Part shown: positions 1 through 11,534 of the stretch, piece by piece
Numbering within the stretch: position 1 is the first letter of the stretch
How the letters are laid out: each line of letters starts with the position of its first letter
Source: Phorcus lineatus
Taxonomy: Eukaryota; Mollusca; Gastropoda; Trochida; Trochidae
Direction: 5' to 3'
DNA length: 64,000 nt
Assembly: GCA_921293015.1 (NCBI GenBank)
Contig: OV121082.1
Span: forward strand, 27,293,497 to 27,357,496
Program-made: the position numbers and the translations under genes
Notes under the pieces: generated by a model
Database searches by the model: none
What the model saw: only the letters and a program-made list of their open reading frames with translations
What the model was told of the DNA's origin: nothing

Positions 1-253
1 AGCCCTTGCTGACCTAATGTATCAAATGTACAGACGGAGGCTGAGCCTCACTTAACTTTTAATGATCTTTCTCCATCCTTTTATTCCTATGTTTTATATC
101 ATATTTATCCATATTTTAATATATATTGATTGATATGAGGTAATATGGTGTCTCATAGGCCCTGTGCTATCTTTTTATATGTATATGTTCATGTATATGT
201 ATATGTTCATATATATGTATATGTTCATATATATGTATATGTTCATATATATG

Positions 254-304
<51 letters not shown>

Positions 305-2584
305 GAGAGAGAGAGAGAGAGAGAAATTGTTATTATTCTCTCACCAACTACAATTTACAAGTAAAGTACATAAGATATCGCACCATTTAAATTGGTCAAA
401 AGGTTATGAGAGACAATTTCTCTTATTTGTACCTAAACAACAGTACTTAAAGAACAACACATGATCATGAGCGTTTGTCAATCTTCATGGTAGAATTTCT
501 TTCTCAATCTACCACTACAGTGATTTGATGGCGGCATATTGTTTACTCCTTTGCAAGTACTAACACATAAACAGGTCACGTAACTCATATTTTCATTTAT
601 GTTGATTTAAATGCATCTTCATTTGTAAATACAAATAATGCATGTCTACACATACTGAATAGTAAATACAGTGTCTGAACTTCAACTATCTGATCATAAT
701 TAAGATATGGAAATGGTATCACGATTTAAGAGATTGACCGCAAGTAACATAAATAAATATAAAAGTAGTCGAATTATTGAATAGAATTATATTCACATGA
801 AAACTTAAACTGTTATAGACATACCTATCACAAGTGCACGTTCTATCATTTCACAGGTTAGTTACATTATTATTGACCAATTGATTTATTTTGTTGGTAC
901 TGTATCAACTCTAATTATAATATAACATGCGAATAACACCACCTCTTTGTCCCCTTCACAATCCCCTAAAAAAAGCATACAAACAACCATTCCAAAAACA
1001 CACAGCCACCTAACATCCATTTCCTTAACAAACGTAGTACCATAATGAAGTTATATCTACACTCATGTATACTTTTCATCTTTTAATTTTAAACACAAAA
1101 AAATACATCAAAACATGTATCAGTATTAGAATATTTTTAATAAACATTTAAATATTAACAGCTCTGTAATACAAACTACTACATGAAATGCACCTCAAAT
1201 CATAACAATATTTTATGTACAAACCAGTGTGTTAGAACTTTTCTAAAATCATCTAATCAGATAATGCACAATGTTGATAAGATGAATCAGGCAGACACAT
1301 CCGGTGTAGTGATTTTTTTGTAGACATGACAGGTTTGCAGATTTTGGGTTCGTAGGCAGATTGACTGTGGATTCATCAACATCGTAGAATGTGCAATAAC
1401 ATTATTATTTACAGGGATTAAATATGACTGATGATATGTTATCCTTTCATATTTAGTCTAAGCTAAAATATTACAATCTTCAGCATTGACAGGCAGATTA
1501 GCAGTGATAAAATCACTTAAACAAATAAAGGTCAATGAGATATTATCTTGAAATAATATAAAATCATACATTTGATGTCGCAAATTGATATCTTTTAATC
1601 TGTCCAGAACCCACCTTTCCATCTCTTTATGAATTAACAGTGTCTACCAACCCATCCACTTTTTTTTTTTCACAAAACGTTATAATCTTTTATGAAAAAT
1701 ATTTTGTAACCTTTGATCTTTACTTAAGACAAATTCACTGCACATGCTGCATAAGAATACATGGAGATGAAAAATTCTTCCTTAACTTGTTCCACCTCTC
1801 CTTTTCTTGTGCAAATCTTCTCTCTAAAACATCAAGTAAATCAGTTCGGAAAGCAGGTTTAGAGAAAATGAAGGGATATAGGTGCTGAGGGAGCAGGGCA
1901 AAGGATGGAGAGCATAAATAGAATCAAAATATTGGTAAAAAGACCTAAAAGGAGACATAAAGACAGAGTCATTAACAAAATGCTTTAGTACAAAAGTGTA
2001 TTTCAGGGGATACTGATTAAGGTAGAAATATATTCACAGTTTGAATGTTAAGTTAAGTGGATTGATGCAAGAACAATAAAATGAAGACTAACAAAATCGT
2101 GAATGTTTTTTTAAAATAATTTTTTAAAAAGACTTTGATAAAATATATATACAGGTACTACAATCAATACTACATAATAAATGTATCAAACAGTCAAATT
2201 TCAAAAACGAAATCTTCACATTTTTCAAATTGGCTTCATTTTGTCTGTCAAGAGATTTCAAATACCTGTAATATTTAATGCTCTGATTTTGCATTGAAAT
2301 GAAACAAGGGAAAGTTTAAAAGTTTGCTCACTCACCCTTAAGTTACTAAAAGCCAGTCCTTGACACTGTCTTATGAGAAATGTAAATTGTAATCTGTGTC
2401 CATATTTCCTATAAGATAGTGGCCAAAGTGTCCTATTCCCTCTGCTGAGGGGTAATTAGACAGTCCCCTCTGATACATGAGGGAAAACTCTCTGTGGCCT
2501 CTGATTGGTTGCAGGGCTGAAGGGATTGACTCATCAGAATTTAGCTTCAGTCATAGTCTCATAGACCCTATCTCTCTCACCTTT
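1..2584. other. Intronic AT-rich DNA with no gene seen
   Basis: Apart from the minisatellite at 182-325, I see no coding exon, RNA gene or transposon ends here. Composition is high in A+T with short homopolymer runs, as in the other introns of this window. Confidence 0.6.
182..325. repeat. 18-bp AT minisatellite followed by a GA microsatellite
   Basis: About four copies of a GTATATGTTCATATATAT unit run from 182 to 256, with the first copies slightly diverged. They pass straight into a GA dinucleotide tract from about 258 to 325, broken by single T interruptions. An open frame across it only encodes repetitive Tyr-Val and Arg-Glu dipeptides and is not a gene. Confidence 0.9.
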
Positions 2585-2745
2585 TCACGACCAGAGTGGC
2601 TTCACTCCGGGTCGATTTACCCTAAATAATCTTGCTCGCCTCGAGCAAGAAATCAAAGTAGGCCAAATTCGCAAACAATACTCTTTGGCAATACTCCTGG
2701 ATTTTTCAAAAGCTTTCGACATGGTGTGGCAACAGGCCTCATCAC
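2585..2745 (+). pseudogene. Non-LTR retrotransposon reverse transcriptase, 5' fragment
   Basis: The plus strand reads QSGFTPGRFTLNN, then a long helix, then ILLDFSKAFDMVW. These are reverse transcriptase blocks 2a and A of a LINE, with the block A motif F-D-x-V. The copy looks 5'-truncated near 2585. A one-base deletion after the VW codons shifts the frame. The reading is cut at the CTCATCAC octamer (2738-2745), where a 5.5-kb hAT-like element is inserted, and resumes at 8295 with the next expected RT segment. Retrotransposon copy 2 of the same family is at 63097-64000. Confidence 0.85.
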
Positions 2746-3290
2746 CACAGGGGCGTGTATCGCTTAGAAATAGCTTTAGAAAGACATATATACCTATAGA
2801 CCCTACCCTACTACTATATAAAAGGAAAGGGATGTAACGACCAAACCACCCCATGCTCGAACAAAGTCAGTTTTCGCATCCAAAATAATTTTTCTGGACA
2901 AATTGTTCACTACGATTCGAAAGCTACATGATTTCCCTACAAAACGAGCTAAGGATGGTCAAAATCGGGTAATTATTTCAAAGGTTACATGCAACGACGC
3001 TCCGAAAATCGCTACCGCCAGATTTTCAAGCCAAAATCCCCACTCACAAAAAACGGAAAAAACTCACCGTTTAACATTGTTTATTGATTCCAGCAATGTT
3101 GACAACACCAATGTAGAGCTCGATTCAATGGGCGACATCGAACTACATGTTCACAATATGAGAACAGCACCTAATTATTATTTCTACGAGTGCTAGCAGC
3201 CATTCTATCAAAAAATCGTCTGCTTTGCGGTTGCCTTGTCGGCCATAGCAGTGGCCTTGACATTCATTTGACCTCGTAACCACAGCAAAT
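2746..3290 (+). repeat. Left long terminal inverted repeat
   Basis: It matches the reverse complement of 7751-8294 almost base for base, ending near CAGCAAAT at 3283-3290. It carries a 97-codon open frame (2903-3196) that is also open in the right repeat (7844-8137, minus) with about ten substitutions. This could be a conserved peptide or merely two young copies of the same non-coding DNA. It resembles no family I know. Confidence 0.85.
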
Positions 3291-3359
3291 TTACAAATTA
3301 TAGGATTTGGTAGAAATTTACATTGAGTATTTTCTTGTAAATTCCCTTCTGCAGTCATG

Positions 3360-3472
3360 TGTGTTTTAGTGAGCCCAAAATATTAAATAAACTCGTTCTT
3401 TATAACTATGGGTCCTGTGTGTTTTAATGAGCCCAAAATATTAAATAAACTCGTTCCTTATAACTATGGGTC
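3360..3472. repeat. Tandem duplication of a ~57-bp unit
   Basis: Two adjacent copies share GAGCCCAAAATATTAAATAA and ACTATGGGTC, separated only by a few changes. It lies just inside the left terminal repeat of the hAT-like element. Confidence 0.85.
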
Positions 3473-4969
3473 AAATTAAAAACATTTTTAAACGTTCCAG
3501 AAATATGTAATTATTCGACTGGCAAAATTTCAAACGAATCACTAGAAAATCGCAACATAACCTTTGATTTAATTGACAATAATTTTTTTAAATTATTTTA
3601 TGTAGAACAATATACCTATTAGTATGATTTTTCATGTTTTATTAAAGAATATAAACAACTTTTACTCGGTTTACCTAAATATATTGTTTTGATCTTTTTC
3701 TTCAAAAAGTGATGGCATATAAAATATTAACCTGTTACCTACATTAACTTGACAGATTTCGCTATCCTTCTTAATTAAAGCATATATTTTTTAAACTCAG
3801 TTATGTTTTATAATTGGAAAAGAAAAGAATTTGTAAAGAGGTTAGAATCTCAAAGGCAAATTTGAAAGCATCTCCTAATTCTAGATAAACTACTTCCATG
3901 TTGAATATTTGATGTGCAGTTCAGATACATTATTTAATAAAATAAGTTTACCATTAGATTGGTGATTTAATTTTATTTCTTCAAACAATAGTGATATAAT
4001 TAAAATGATCAAAACTGTGTTCGACAAAAAAGGGGATATTTATTTTTCAGAGGTCAGTCAGAATTATATATTTGTTATCAATATTGGCTTGGCTCAGGAG
4101 TGAGATCATGAAAATCATGAAAGATGTAAATAGCAATCATTGATAATGACTTGTATTTTGTAATTCATACTGTTCAACCACCCTGGTGGTTAGGGGCATA
4201 AATGCAATGCCTCGCTTGGAAGGTTACCTTAGTTTTCTTTATTGGAAGCAATTTTTATTTTCATAGTTAAAAGATTAAAATAACAAAAACAAATTAAGTT
4301 ACAACATGCTGCATTAAAACTTATTAACAGTTATGTATAATCATGTTGAAAAACATAACTTTTCTTATAACTTCAGTTGAAAGGTAGATTTTTTTGCCTC
4401 ATGAAAAGGTGATTTGATTAAGTTGAGAGCAAATAGTCCTGTTGGCAGAGAGAATGCAATGATAGGTATCTTTTCACTTCAATAAGGCCAGTCTCTCCCC
4501 AATAAAGGAACAAACATTAACAGTGTGTCCAATAAATAAGAGAGGAAATTTCATTCTTAAAGTAATCAGTTTATTTTTTCATGTATAAGGTCCAAAAAAA
4601 CATGTCTGAAGTGACAGATCTCCAGACTGGCACAGTACTTGTATCTTTAATTGCCGTTTCAAATGCAATAAATCTGATTTAGTTATATTTTTTAGAATTT
4701 TTCCCCAAAATGTTCTGAATTTGTTTGCCTTGCAAGCAATAACCTCTTTAGTTTCATAAACATGTCTGTAATGGTTAGAATTGTAATCAAATGAAGGCTC
4801 TACCTTTTTTACACTTCAAAGAAATTAATTAACCCTAATGCTCCCTGAAATTAATTTGAGTTAAGCGTGATAAAATAAAACAAACATTAACCGTGATACA
4901 CACTCAACCTTTTTACAAGGTTCACAGGCTCAGAGGCACATCAGTTATGTAATATTTTTCTCAGTTTTA

Positions 4970-5260
4970 AAAGAATAGAGCCATGACCCTGGAGCTAATC
5001 AGGCTTTAAAAAGAAGAAGATATTCATAAGGCCATGACCTGTGTGACTTTAGTGAGGGACAAACAAGACATACAATATACAGTTTAGAATCCTCATTAGA
5101 ATGTACAAAAAATTCAAGTTTCTTCACTATCATCTTCAGGAGAAAAAAATGAAAATAGGTTTTAGGAGTGGCCCTAGAGGCCTTTCTTAGGTCACCAAAT
5201 TTATAAATTTAAATCCTTAGTAGTCAAGGAATTGGTACACAAAATTATATTGGGACACCA
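4970..5260. repeat. Degenerate fragment of the 145-bp satellite element
   Basis: It has the head ATAGAGCCATG...GAGCTAATCAGGCTT, then TTTAGAATCCTCATTAGAATG and GAGAAAAAAATGAAAATAGG. These are diverged versions of the landmarks of the Helitron-like array at 23492-25488. There is no tandem array left, only about one and a half units. Confidence 0.6.
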
Positions 5261-6003
5261 TCCCATGTCAGGCTAGATGAGGTGAAAAGTGGAATTGAAT
5301 CACTTATTTGCTTGCAGTTTAATTCAATTGGCATAGAATATTTGATGTAGAAATTATAATTGAAAATCTAAAAACACATTCTTTGTAAGTCATCTGTTAT
5401 TTATCCAGCACAAAACAGACAGATTTGATTTGTAGCCCATATTTCACCTACTGTTAAGCACTCATTACAAGTTATGCCAAAATAAACTTTCCTTGCCTAT
5501 TATTGATGTGTATATTATAGTCATAAAAGTATTTGTATTCAGTATTGAACATCCTTTAAAATTTACCAACTCAACTTTTTAAATATTCATAAAAACATCT
5601 TGAAAGGCTTTTATGAAGTACAACCTACTGATCATCTAAGTTATGCAAAGTGTTAACAATTACTCATGGTTAATGGTATTAAACTAAAACTTTGAAAAAG
5701 GAGGTGTTATCCATAGGTGGCTAGAAATTCATGTATTAAACACATGAAATATCTAACTTTACACTCCTCAAAACACAGGTTGAGTTCTTTGAAGGCTAAT
5801 GGCACCTATAATGATCACATATCAAATAATAAGAATCAATTGAATTTAATACAATCAATATAATTGGATATAAGTGATGAAAGTAAATGTATTGTTTTCT
5901 TCATTGGGGACTCACTTGTATGTCTGTATCTATACAAAAACATATTAAAGAATCCTCACAAATAAATTCATTGATAGTCAATATATTTATTTTATTTGAA
6001 GAT

Positions 6004-7544
6004 TTTATTGAATTACAATAGCAGAAAATTTTCAAGAGTGTCCATGTATTAGAGATTCTTTTCCATGGATGCAGCAAGGATATTCTCCAGATTAAACTGT
6101 CCCCTCTTGATATGGAATCTTGTAACTGAAAAATATAAATTGGAACCAAATTCAATATGAGGCAAAAAAAGATTGTTCCATTGTCATTATAGCTCCTCAA
6201 GTACTGCAATATTTATTGTATTTAATGTTACAAACTAACATTTTAAATAACAAAGTATAGTCAAAGTGGTTGCTCTCATATTTCAAACAATCATGGAACT
6301 TAATATTTGGTTAATCATAATCTACATTGGTAAAGACGTGTTGTATAAACATTTATAATTACAATCTTTTGCTTTTAAGATAGCTGAAATATATAGGTTT
6401 TAAACTTAAGTTGGATTTCTTTTGCCTCTTTTACAGAATTGCTCAATCAAACTCTAGAAACAAAGTGACACTTTTAACCAAAAAAGTTTCATACAGCATT
6501 AACAACAGCTTGAGACATAGTACCTAACCAATAACCCCCTCCTTACTCCTTATTTTCCCCCTTGGTTAGGCCCTTCCACTGCCTCTCCTCCCATTAAACC
6601 TGTTGTGACAATTGTCTTCCCTTTTCTCACTCATGGTAAACACAACTATTAAGTAATATATCTAAAACATTACCCTGAGAAACATATTTCAAATGGATCA
6701 TGTCTCAGTGGCATTACATGATCATATATTTGATATTTATAAGAAAAGCCAGAAGGCTATTAACCAGCTGTCACCATCAGTTTGTAAGTGTAATACGGAA
6801 GGCTCAATCTTTAAATTATCTACATGTATAAATATGATATTACAAAATGGGAATAATTCAGGTATTCTAACAGTCTTGAATAAAAATCAAATATTGAGCA
6901 GCTTAGAAATAGAAGTGCTGGTAAATACACTTGATGGTGTTATATCAAATTGATAACCAGATCATTAAAATGACATAAATTCTCAATCAAATACTTACTG
7001 TTTATAAGTATTCTGTGCCATGCCTTCATCTGAAATCCAAAACAAAAATCATAACTATACTTTTGTTAAAATGGTTTCAAACTTAATTGAACTAATCATG
7101 TACCTATTCTAGTTTCACATATATATTTTATTATACAGATATAGCACCTTCAAATTTTCAAAAGGCATGCATACCTAATCGATAAAGTTGTTATTATTGT
7201 CATATGTTAAAAACATGGCACTTTCATCTATAAATCAATAATCAATGAAGCGTGTCTTATTGGGTTTTTTTTTTTATGGAATATTGGAAAAGTAATTAGA
7301 TTTATAAATAACATTTTAGAGATGTTTAAACAATCACTAAAGTAAAATGATAAATTGATGTTAAAATGATAGATTGATGGCAATTAAAGAAAAAAAATAT
7401 AATTATCAGTGAAAACATCGTCTACGTTGATGCTTACCTGATGGAGGCTTGGCAAATTGAAGGCATCAGTCCATTAATTATTCCCAGCACTGCCAGCAGC
7501 GGAGAGAAGTTGGAGAATTGTTTTTCCTTAGCCGATTCAGACAT
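6004..7544 (-). other. Candidate three-exon transcript carried inside the hAT-like element
   Basis: Three minus-strand segments have good splice signals. Exon A (7438-7544) starts with ATG and ends CATCAG before GTAAGC. Exon B (6999-7029) follows GGATTTCAG and precedes GTAAGTATT. Exon C (about 6004-6125) follows TATTTTTCAG and ends at an AATAAA signal (6004-6009, reverse strand). From the exon A start codon the reading frame gives a 36-residue peptide, MSESAKEKQF... with a hydrophobic middle (SPLLAVLGIINGLM), stopping at the A-B junction. A second frame, opening after a stop in exon A, runs across both junctions as LPSLHQ, MKAWHR, then KRGQFNLENILAAS and stops at 6049. No family recognised. 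It may be a captured host gene fragment or a non-coding RNA. Confidence 0.4.
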
Positions 7545-7750
7545 AAAAATTTAAACTCCTACAAAAGGCTCTCTTAAATTACTATATATATGTGACTAAT
7601 TTCCAAAAAAACCCAGCTCCAGTTGCTTGTGGTAAGGTGGACACGTCTAAAAATCATAAACATTTTTCCACCACGTTGTGTTGTTTACAAACATGGTATT
7701 GAAAGGACTGTGAGGAGTTTGATCAGAGTTCGGAGTTCGCTCACTTGCTT

Positions 7751-8294
7751 ATTTGCTGCGGCTATGAGGTCAAATGAATGTCAAGGCCACTGCTATGGCC
7801 GACAAGGCAACCGCAAAGCAGATGATTTTTGATAGAATGTCTGCTAGCACTCGTAGAAATAATAATTAGGTGCTGTTCTCATATTGTGAACATGTAGTTC
7901 GATGTCTCCCATCGAATCAAGCTCTACACTGGTGTTGTCAACATTGCTGGAATCAATAAACGATGTTAAACGGTGAGTTTTTGCTGTTTTTCGTGAGTGG
8001 GGATTTTGGCTTGAAAATCTGGCGGTAGCGATTTTCGGGGCGTCGTTGCATGTAACTTTTGAAATAATTACCCAATTTTGACCATTCTTAGCTCGTTTTG
8101 TAGGGAAATCATTTAGCTTTCGAATCGTAGTGAACAATTTGTCCAGAAAAATTATTTTGGATGCGAAAACTGACTTTGTTCGAGCATGGGGTGGTTTGGT
8201 CGTTACATCCCTTTCCTTTTATATAGTAGTAGGGTAGGGTCTATAGGTATATATGTCTTAATAAAGCTATTTCTAAGCGATACACGCCACTGTG
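7751..8294 (-). repeat. Right long terminal inverted repeat
   Basis: It is the inverted partner of 2746-3290, with the same length to within one base and only scattered substitutions. It lies just upstream (in minus orientation) of candidate exon A, so it could act as the promoter region of that transcript. Confidence 0.85.
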
Positions 8295-9010
8295 CTCATC
8301 ACTTTACTCATCGCCAAAGGCCTATCTGTATCAGGCAACATAATTAATTACAACCAGGATTTCCTCCATAATAGGCAAACAACTGTAGGGGTCAAAAATC
8401 AGCAATCTGATAACTTTCTTTTGGAAAACGGCACCCCACAAGGCAGCATACTAAGCCCCACCCTCTTCAATATTATGGTAGATTTTTTTTTTGTAGGCAT
8501 CTCCCCCAAAATTAGCACTTCCAAATTTGCAGACGACGCTGCCCTCTGGGTACGTTGTAATTACCTCCATACCACTACTAAACTACTCCAGATCGCGCTA
8601 GATAAAGTCAGCCTATAGGCTGAACAATGGGGCTTCTAACTAAATGCAGATAAAACCACTGGAGTAGTATCTAAATTCAACACTATGCGCCCAACCTCTC
8701 CTAAACTCTACCTACAAAATAATCCAATTAAATTCCAAACCAAAAGTAATTCTTAGGGCTAATCTTTGACCAACATCTCTCATGGGATTCACACGTCAAA
8801 GAACTTAAAACTAGGTGCTCAAAGGATCTTAATGTCATGAGAGGAATCTCTGGTACAAACTAGGGAGCAAATAGGCAAACCCTACTTTAACTCTATACCT
8901 CACTAATTTGGTCCAAATTGGACTATGGCGCACCAATATACAACACACTTAAACCTAAACTAATCAAAACCCTAAACAGCATATACAATACCAAGCACTC
9001 AAAACATCTA
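8295..9010 (+). pseudogene. Non-LTR retrotransposon reverse transcriptase, continuation
   Basis: After the right target duplication the frame resumes as LITLLIAKGLSVSGNIINY, then the block B motif NGTPQGSILSPTLFNIMVD and the catalytic block C written as FADDAALW, with the two aspartates of the A/FxDD box. Codons 8292-8618 are open, after which stops accumulate. The thumb-like part can still be followed to about 9010, where a 440-bp MITE interrupts it. Together with 2585-2745 and 9451-10774 it makes one decayed LINE, about 2.2 kb once insertions are removed. RT plus RNase H places it near the I/Nimb group, but the clade is an inference. Confidence 0.85.
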
Positions 9011-9450
9011 CAGGGCTCCAGATAAGATGCGTATCTGTGTAAAATACGCACGGGCAATTCATATATACGCATTAGAAATGAAATCAATGAGTGACAGATA
9101 TGCACAAGATTCCCTGAATACGAGTCAGATATTTGTTTACAGGAGTGATCGTGGCTTGTCAAAAATAGTTTCATTTCTACATGTCTGATCTTTACATCTT
9201 GACTAGTAGCCAACCTGTATGAAAACAAGGATAACCGAGTTTATATTAGATAAACCACTCGTTTTTTAAAAGCTTAAACGTTTGGAAAATATAATCAACG
9301 ACTAATATCGACAAAGATGCTAACTTGGAATGAGGATCTGAAAACTATATAACTTAAAATACCCCTAGTTTTTTTCATGAGGTAATTTTACTCAATTTTT
9401 ATTTTGAGGAGTGAAATACCCCTGAGTCCAAATGATTATCTGGAGCCCTG
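9011..9450. mobile_element. 440-bp hAT-like MITE
   Basis: The ends are a perfect 15-bp inverted repeat, CAGGGCTCCAGATAA and TTATCTGGAGCCCTG. It interrupts the LINE pseudogene between its reverse transcriptase and RNase H parts. The flanks ACATCTA and AGCTACAT do not form a clean 8-bp duplication, so the target site may have decayed. It has no coding capacity. Confidence 0.75.
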
Positions 9451-10510
9451 AGCTACATGCGCACAAAGTAACACATCCCTCGAAGCACTGCTGGCACTAA
9501 CTGGTGAAATTCCCCTCCCAATCAGAAGGGACCAACTCACCTTAAACTTCTGGGCCGCATCTTCGGAGGATCCCCTCATACAATAACTTGTAAAAACTAA
9601 AACAAGACATTTAACATCTAAAAAATACCAACTCTACCAACCCATCGGAACACGCATACAAACACTCATACAGCAGGCAGACATGCACCACATCAACCTA
9701 CCCACACAAAACACTATACACCACCCCATACGACCCCTCCCCACACCAAAAATCAACACGCATCTCACCAAAATCACAAAAAAGCAAAACCCTCAACAGG
9801 CACAAACCACTGCACTACAATATATACAGGACAACTGGCCCGACTGGTGCCACATATACACCAACGGGTCGAAGGACCCCAAGGCACGCACCACAAGACT
9901 GCACATGCGGCAACCCGAGCAACACACATACTACCACAGGCTTCCAAATGACCAATCTGTCTTTATGGCAGAACTCATGGACATCTTGATAGCTCTACAG
10001 CCAAAAAACACTAAAAACCACAACAAAATACTCATACTCTCAGACTCACTCAGTGGGCTGCAGGCACTCAAGAACAAATCCACCAAAAACCGTGCAGGCA
10101 TCATCTCCAAAATACTACACACAATACAATCACTCAACACACAGGGAAGGCCGTTAAACTCCTTTTTCCCTCACCCACTTCAGACTATTCAGACACGAAA
10201 AAGCCGACAAAGCGGCAAAAGAGGGCCTCAACCTACCAACACCCAAACTTCCATTCTACCACTCTAAACAAGAGGCCAAAAGCCTCTCCAAACTACACGG
10301 TAAACGCAAGTGGCAACAATGCTACAAACAATCCACAATAGCCACTCACACCAAAACACTACTACCCAACACCCTCCGCAAACAAATAATATACTCCAAA
10401 CACACACACATCGACAGGGCAATCATCAAACTACAAACAGGACACACAAGCCTCAACATACACAAACAGAAACATATAAAAGTATAAGGATAGGTACATT
10501 AAGGGACTAG
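9451..10510 (+). pseudogene. LINE C-terminal part with ribonuclease H domain
   Basis: From 9683 the frame reads YIQDNWPDWCHIYTNGSKD, then FMAELMDILIAL and ILILSDSLSGLQAL. These are the RNase H strands carrying the D, E and D catalytic positions; the first aspartate has become N (YTNGS). A frameshift after GRPLN moves the HVGVSGNEIADRAA-type segment out of frame, and the last part (10310-10510) is read in yet another frame. The same protein at 63097-64000 is in one open frame, so this copy is dead. RNase H after RT is typical of the I group of LINEs. Confidence 0.85.
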
Positions 10511-10774
10511 CCCTGATCTGTAATGTTATCTTAAATGTTTTTAAAAAATGCCGCTAGGAATTATTACCTAAAATACCATCATATTCATCATTTATATCTT
10601 TGTTTCATGTATTTGTCTATCATTTGTATCATGCCTTTGTATGTATATAGGTCTTTCGAATATATTATTGTATATCATATTCTAAACAAAATTGTATATT
10701 TTGCATATATGTGTAATGTATATCCTCATATGCTGCTGCTTACGGCCTGAGTGTAAATAAAGTTCAGTTCAGCA
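10511..10774 (+). other. LINE 3' untranslated tail
   Basis: AT-rich sequence runs from the end of coding similarity to TGAGTGTAAATAAAGTTCAG (10749-10768), followed by a repeated TTCAG. An AATAAA-like signal and a short simple repeat at the end are usual for a LINE 3' terminus. The exact end is a guess. Confidence 0.5.
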
Positions 10775-11248
10775 TTAAGTGATGTGTATAACATCATGTG
10801 TCTGTGTATGCATAGTCACATTTGGCACCTGTCCCTCAAAAAGTTAATTACCTCACCTCACAGAAATCACGGAAAATAGTAGGACTATTGGCTATACACA
10901 GGGTTTTTTTGCTCGCATAATCTCTCTGAAATCTTGATAAAACAAGAAACCTTTCATTGCAACAATCGTATAGAAGCTTAAAAACTTTGGGGAGGTATGT
11001 CGTTATATCAAATATTTCAATATATTTCTTCAATTATCAATGTGCTCATTCATAGAAGAATCTTCCCGCGACTTGTTCCTATTGACCATGGCATGTCAGT
11101 TTTTGTTGTATCTCAGAGCGGTATTCTTTCGTTTATTTGCACAAGCAGGTTAATTTTTTTGCATGCTTTATGCTTTTGCACAATGCATTACTTGCAAGAA
11201 AATTACTAGATTCCCTTCCAAAGCATCTTTCTAATGATGTGATTTCGG

Positions 11249-11534
11249 TGTTGAATTAGCTTAAAAATACAGAGAAAATCAAAGAGCTGGAGTTTAAGCA
11301 GACATCTGACATGTCATATTCTGGGCGTGGCCTCGAGCCATGCTATGATGATTTTGTCAAAACGTTCGCCAGTCTCATTAGGCGGTTATCCAAAACGGGC
11401 ATAAAAGGCCTCCTAGTAGTTCAATTAAAGTGTATATTTTCTCATGTTTTGGCTCTATTGATTCTTATAAGTGATACAAATACAGATTACAACTTGTAAT
11501 AAACAAAATTATGTGTTACGTCTCCTCTTTGACA
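11249..11534 (+). repeat. 286-bp LTR-like or promoter repeat, copy 1
   Basis: It matches 28079-28366 over its whole length with about 15% differences. It starts TGTTGAATTAGC and ends CTCTTTGACA, i.e. TG...CA. It contains a TATA-like box (GGGCATAAAAGGCC; GGGTATAAAAGG in copy 2) and an AATAAA near the end. That order fits a solo LTR. No 5-bp target duplication was found around either copy. Confidence 0.6.

Larger units (their letters stand above)
2746..8294. mobile_element. 5.5-kb hAT-like element with ~545-bp terminal inverted repeats
   Basis: The ends are CACAGGGGCGTGTATCGC on the left and the reverse complement of CACAGTGGCGTGTATCGC on the right. The octamer CTCATCAC is present on both sides (2738-2745 and 8295-8302), and removing the element restores the interrupted reverse transcriptase reading. 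The octamer fits the hAT target pattern nTnnnnAn. Inside I see no hAT transposase, BED finger or hATC domain, so the element is non-autonomous. The interior (3291-7750) holds a short tandem duplication, a degenerate satellite fragment and a candidate spliced transcript on the minus strand. Confidence 0.85.

Noticed and set aside
145..390. 81-codon open frame
   Set aside because: It only translates the ATGTAT minisatellite and GA microsatellite.
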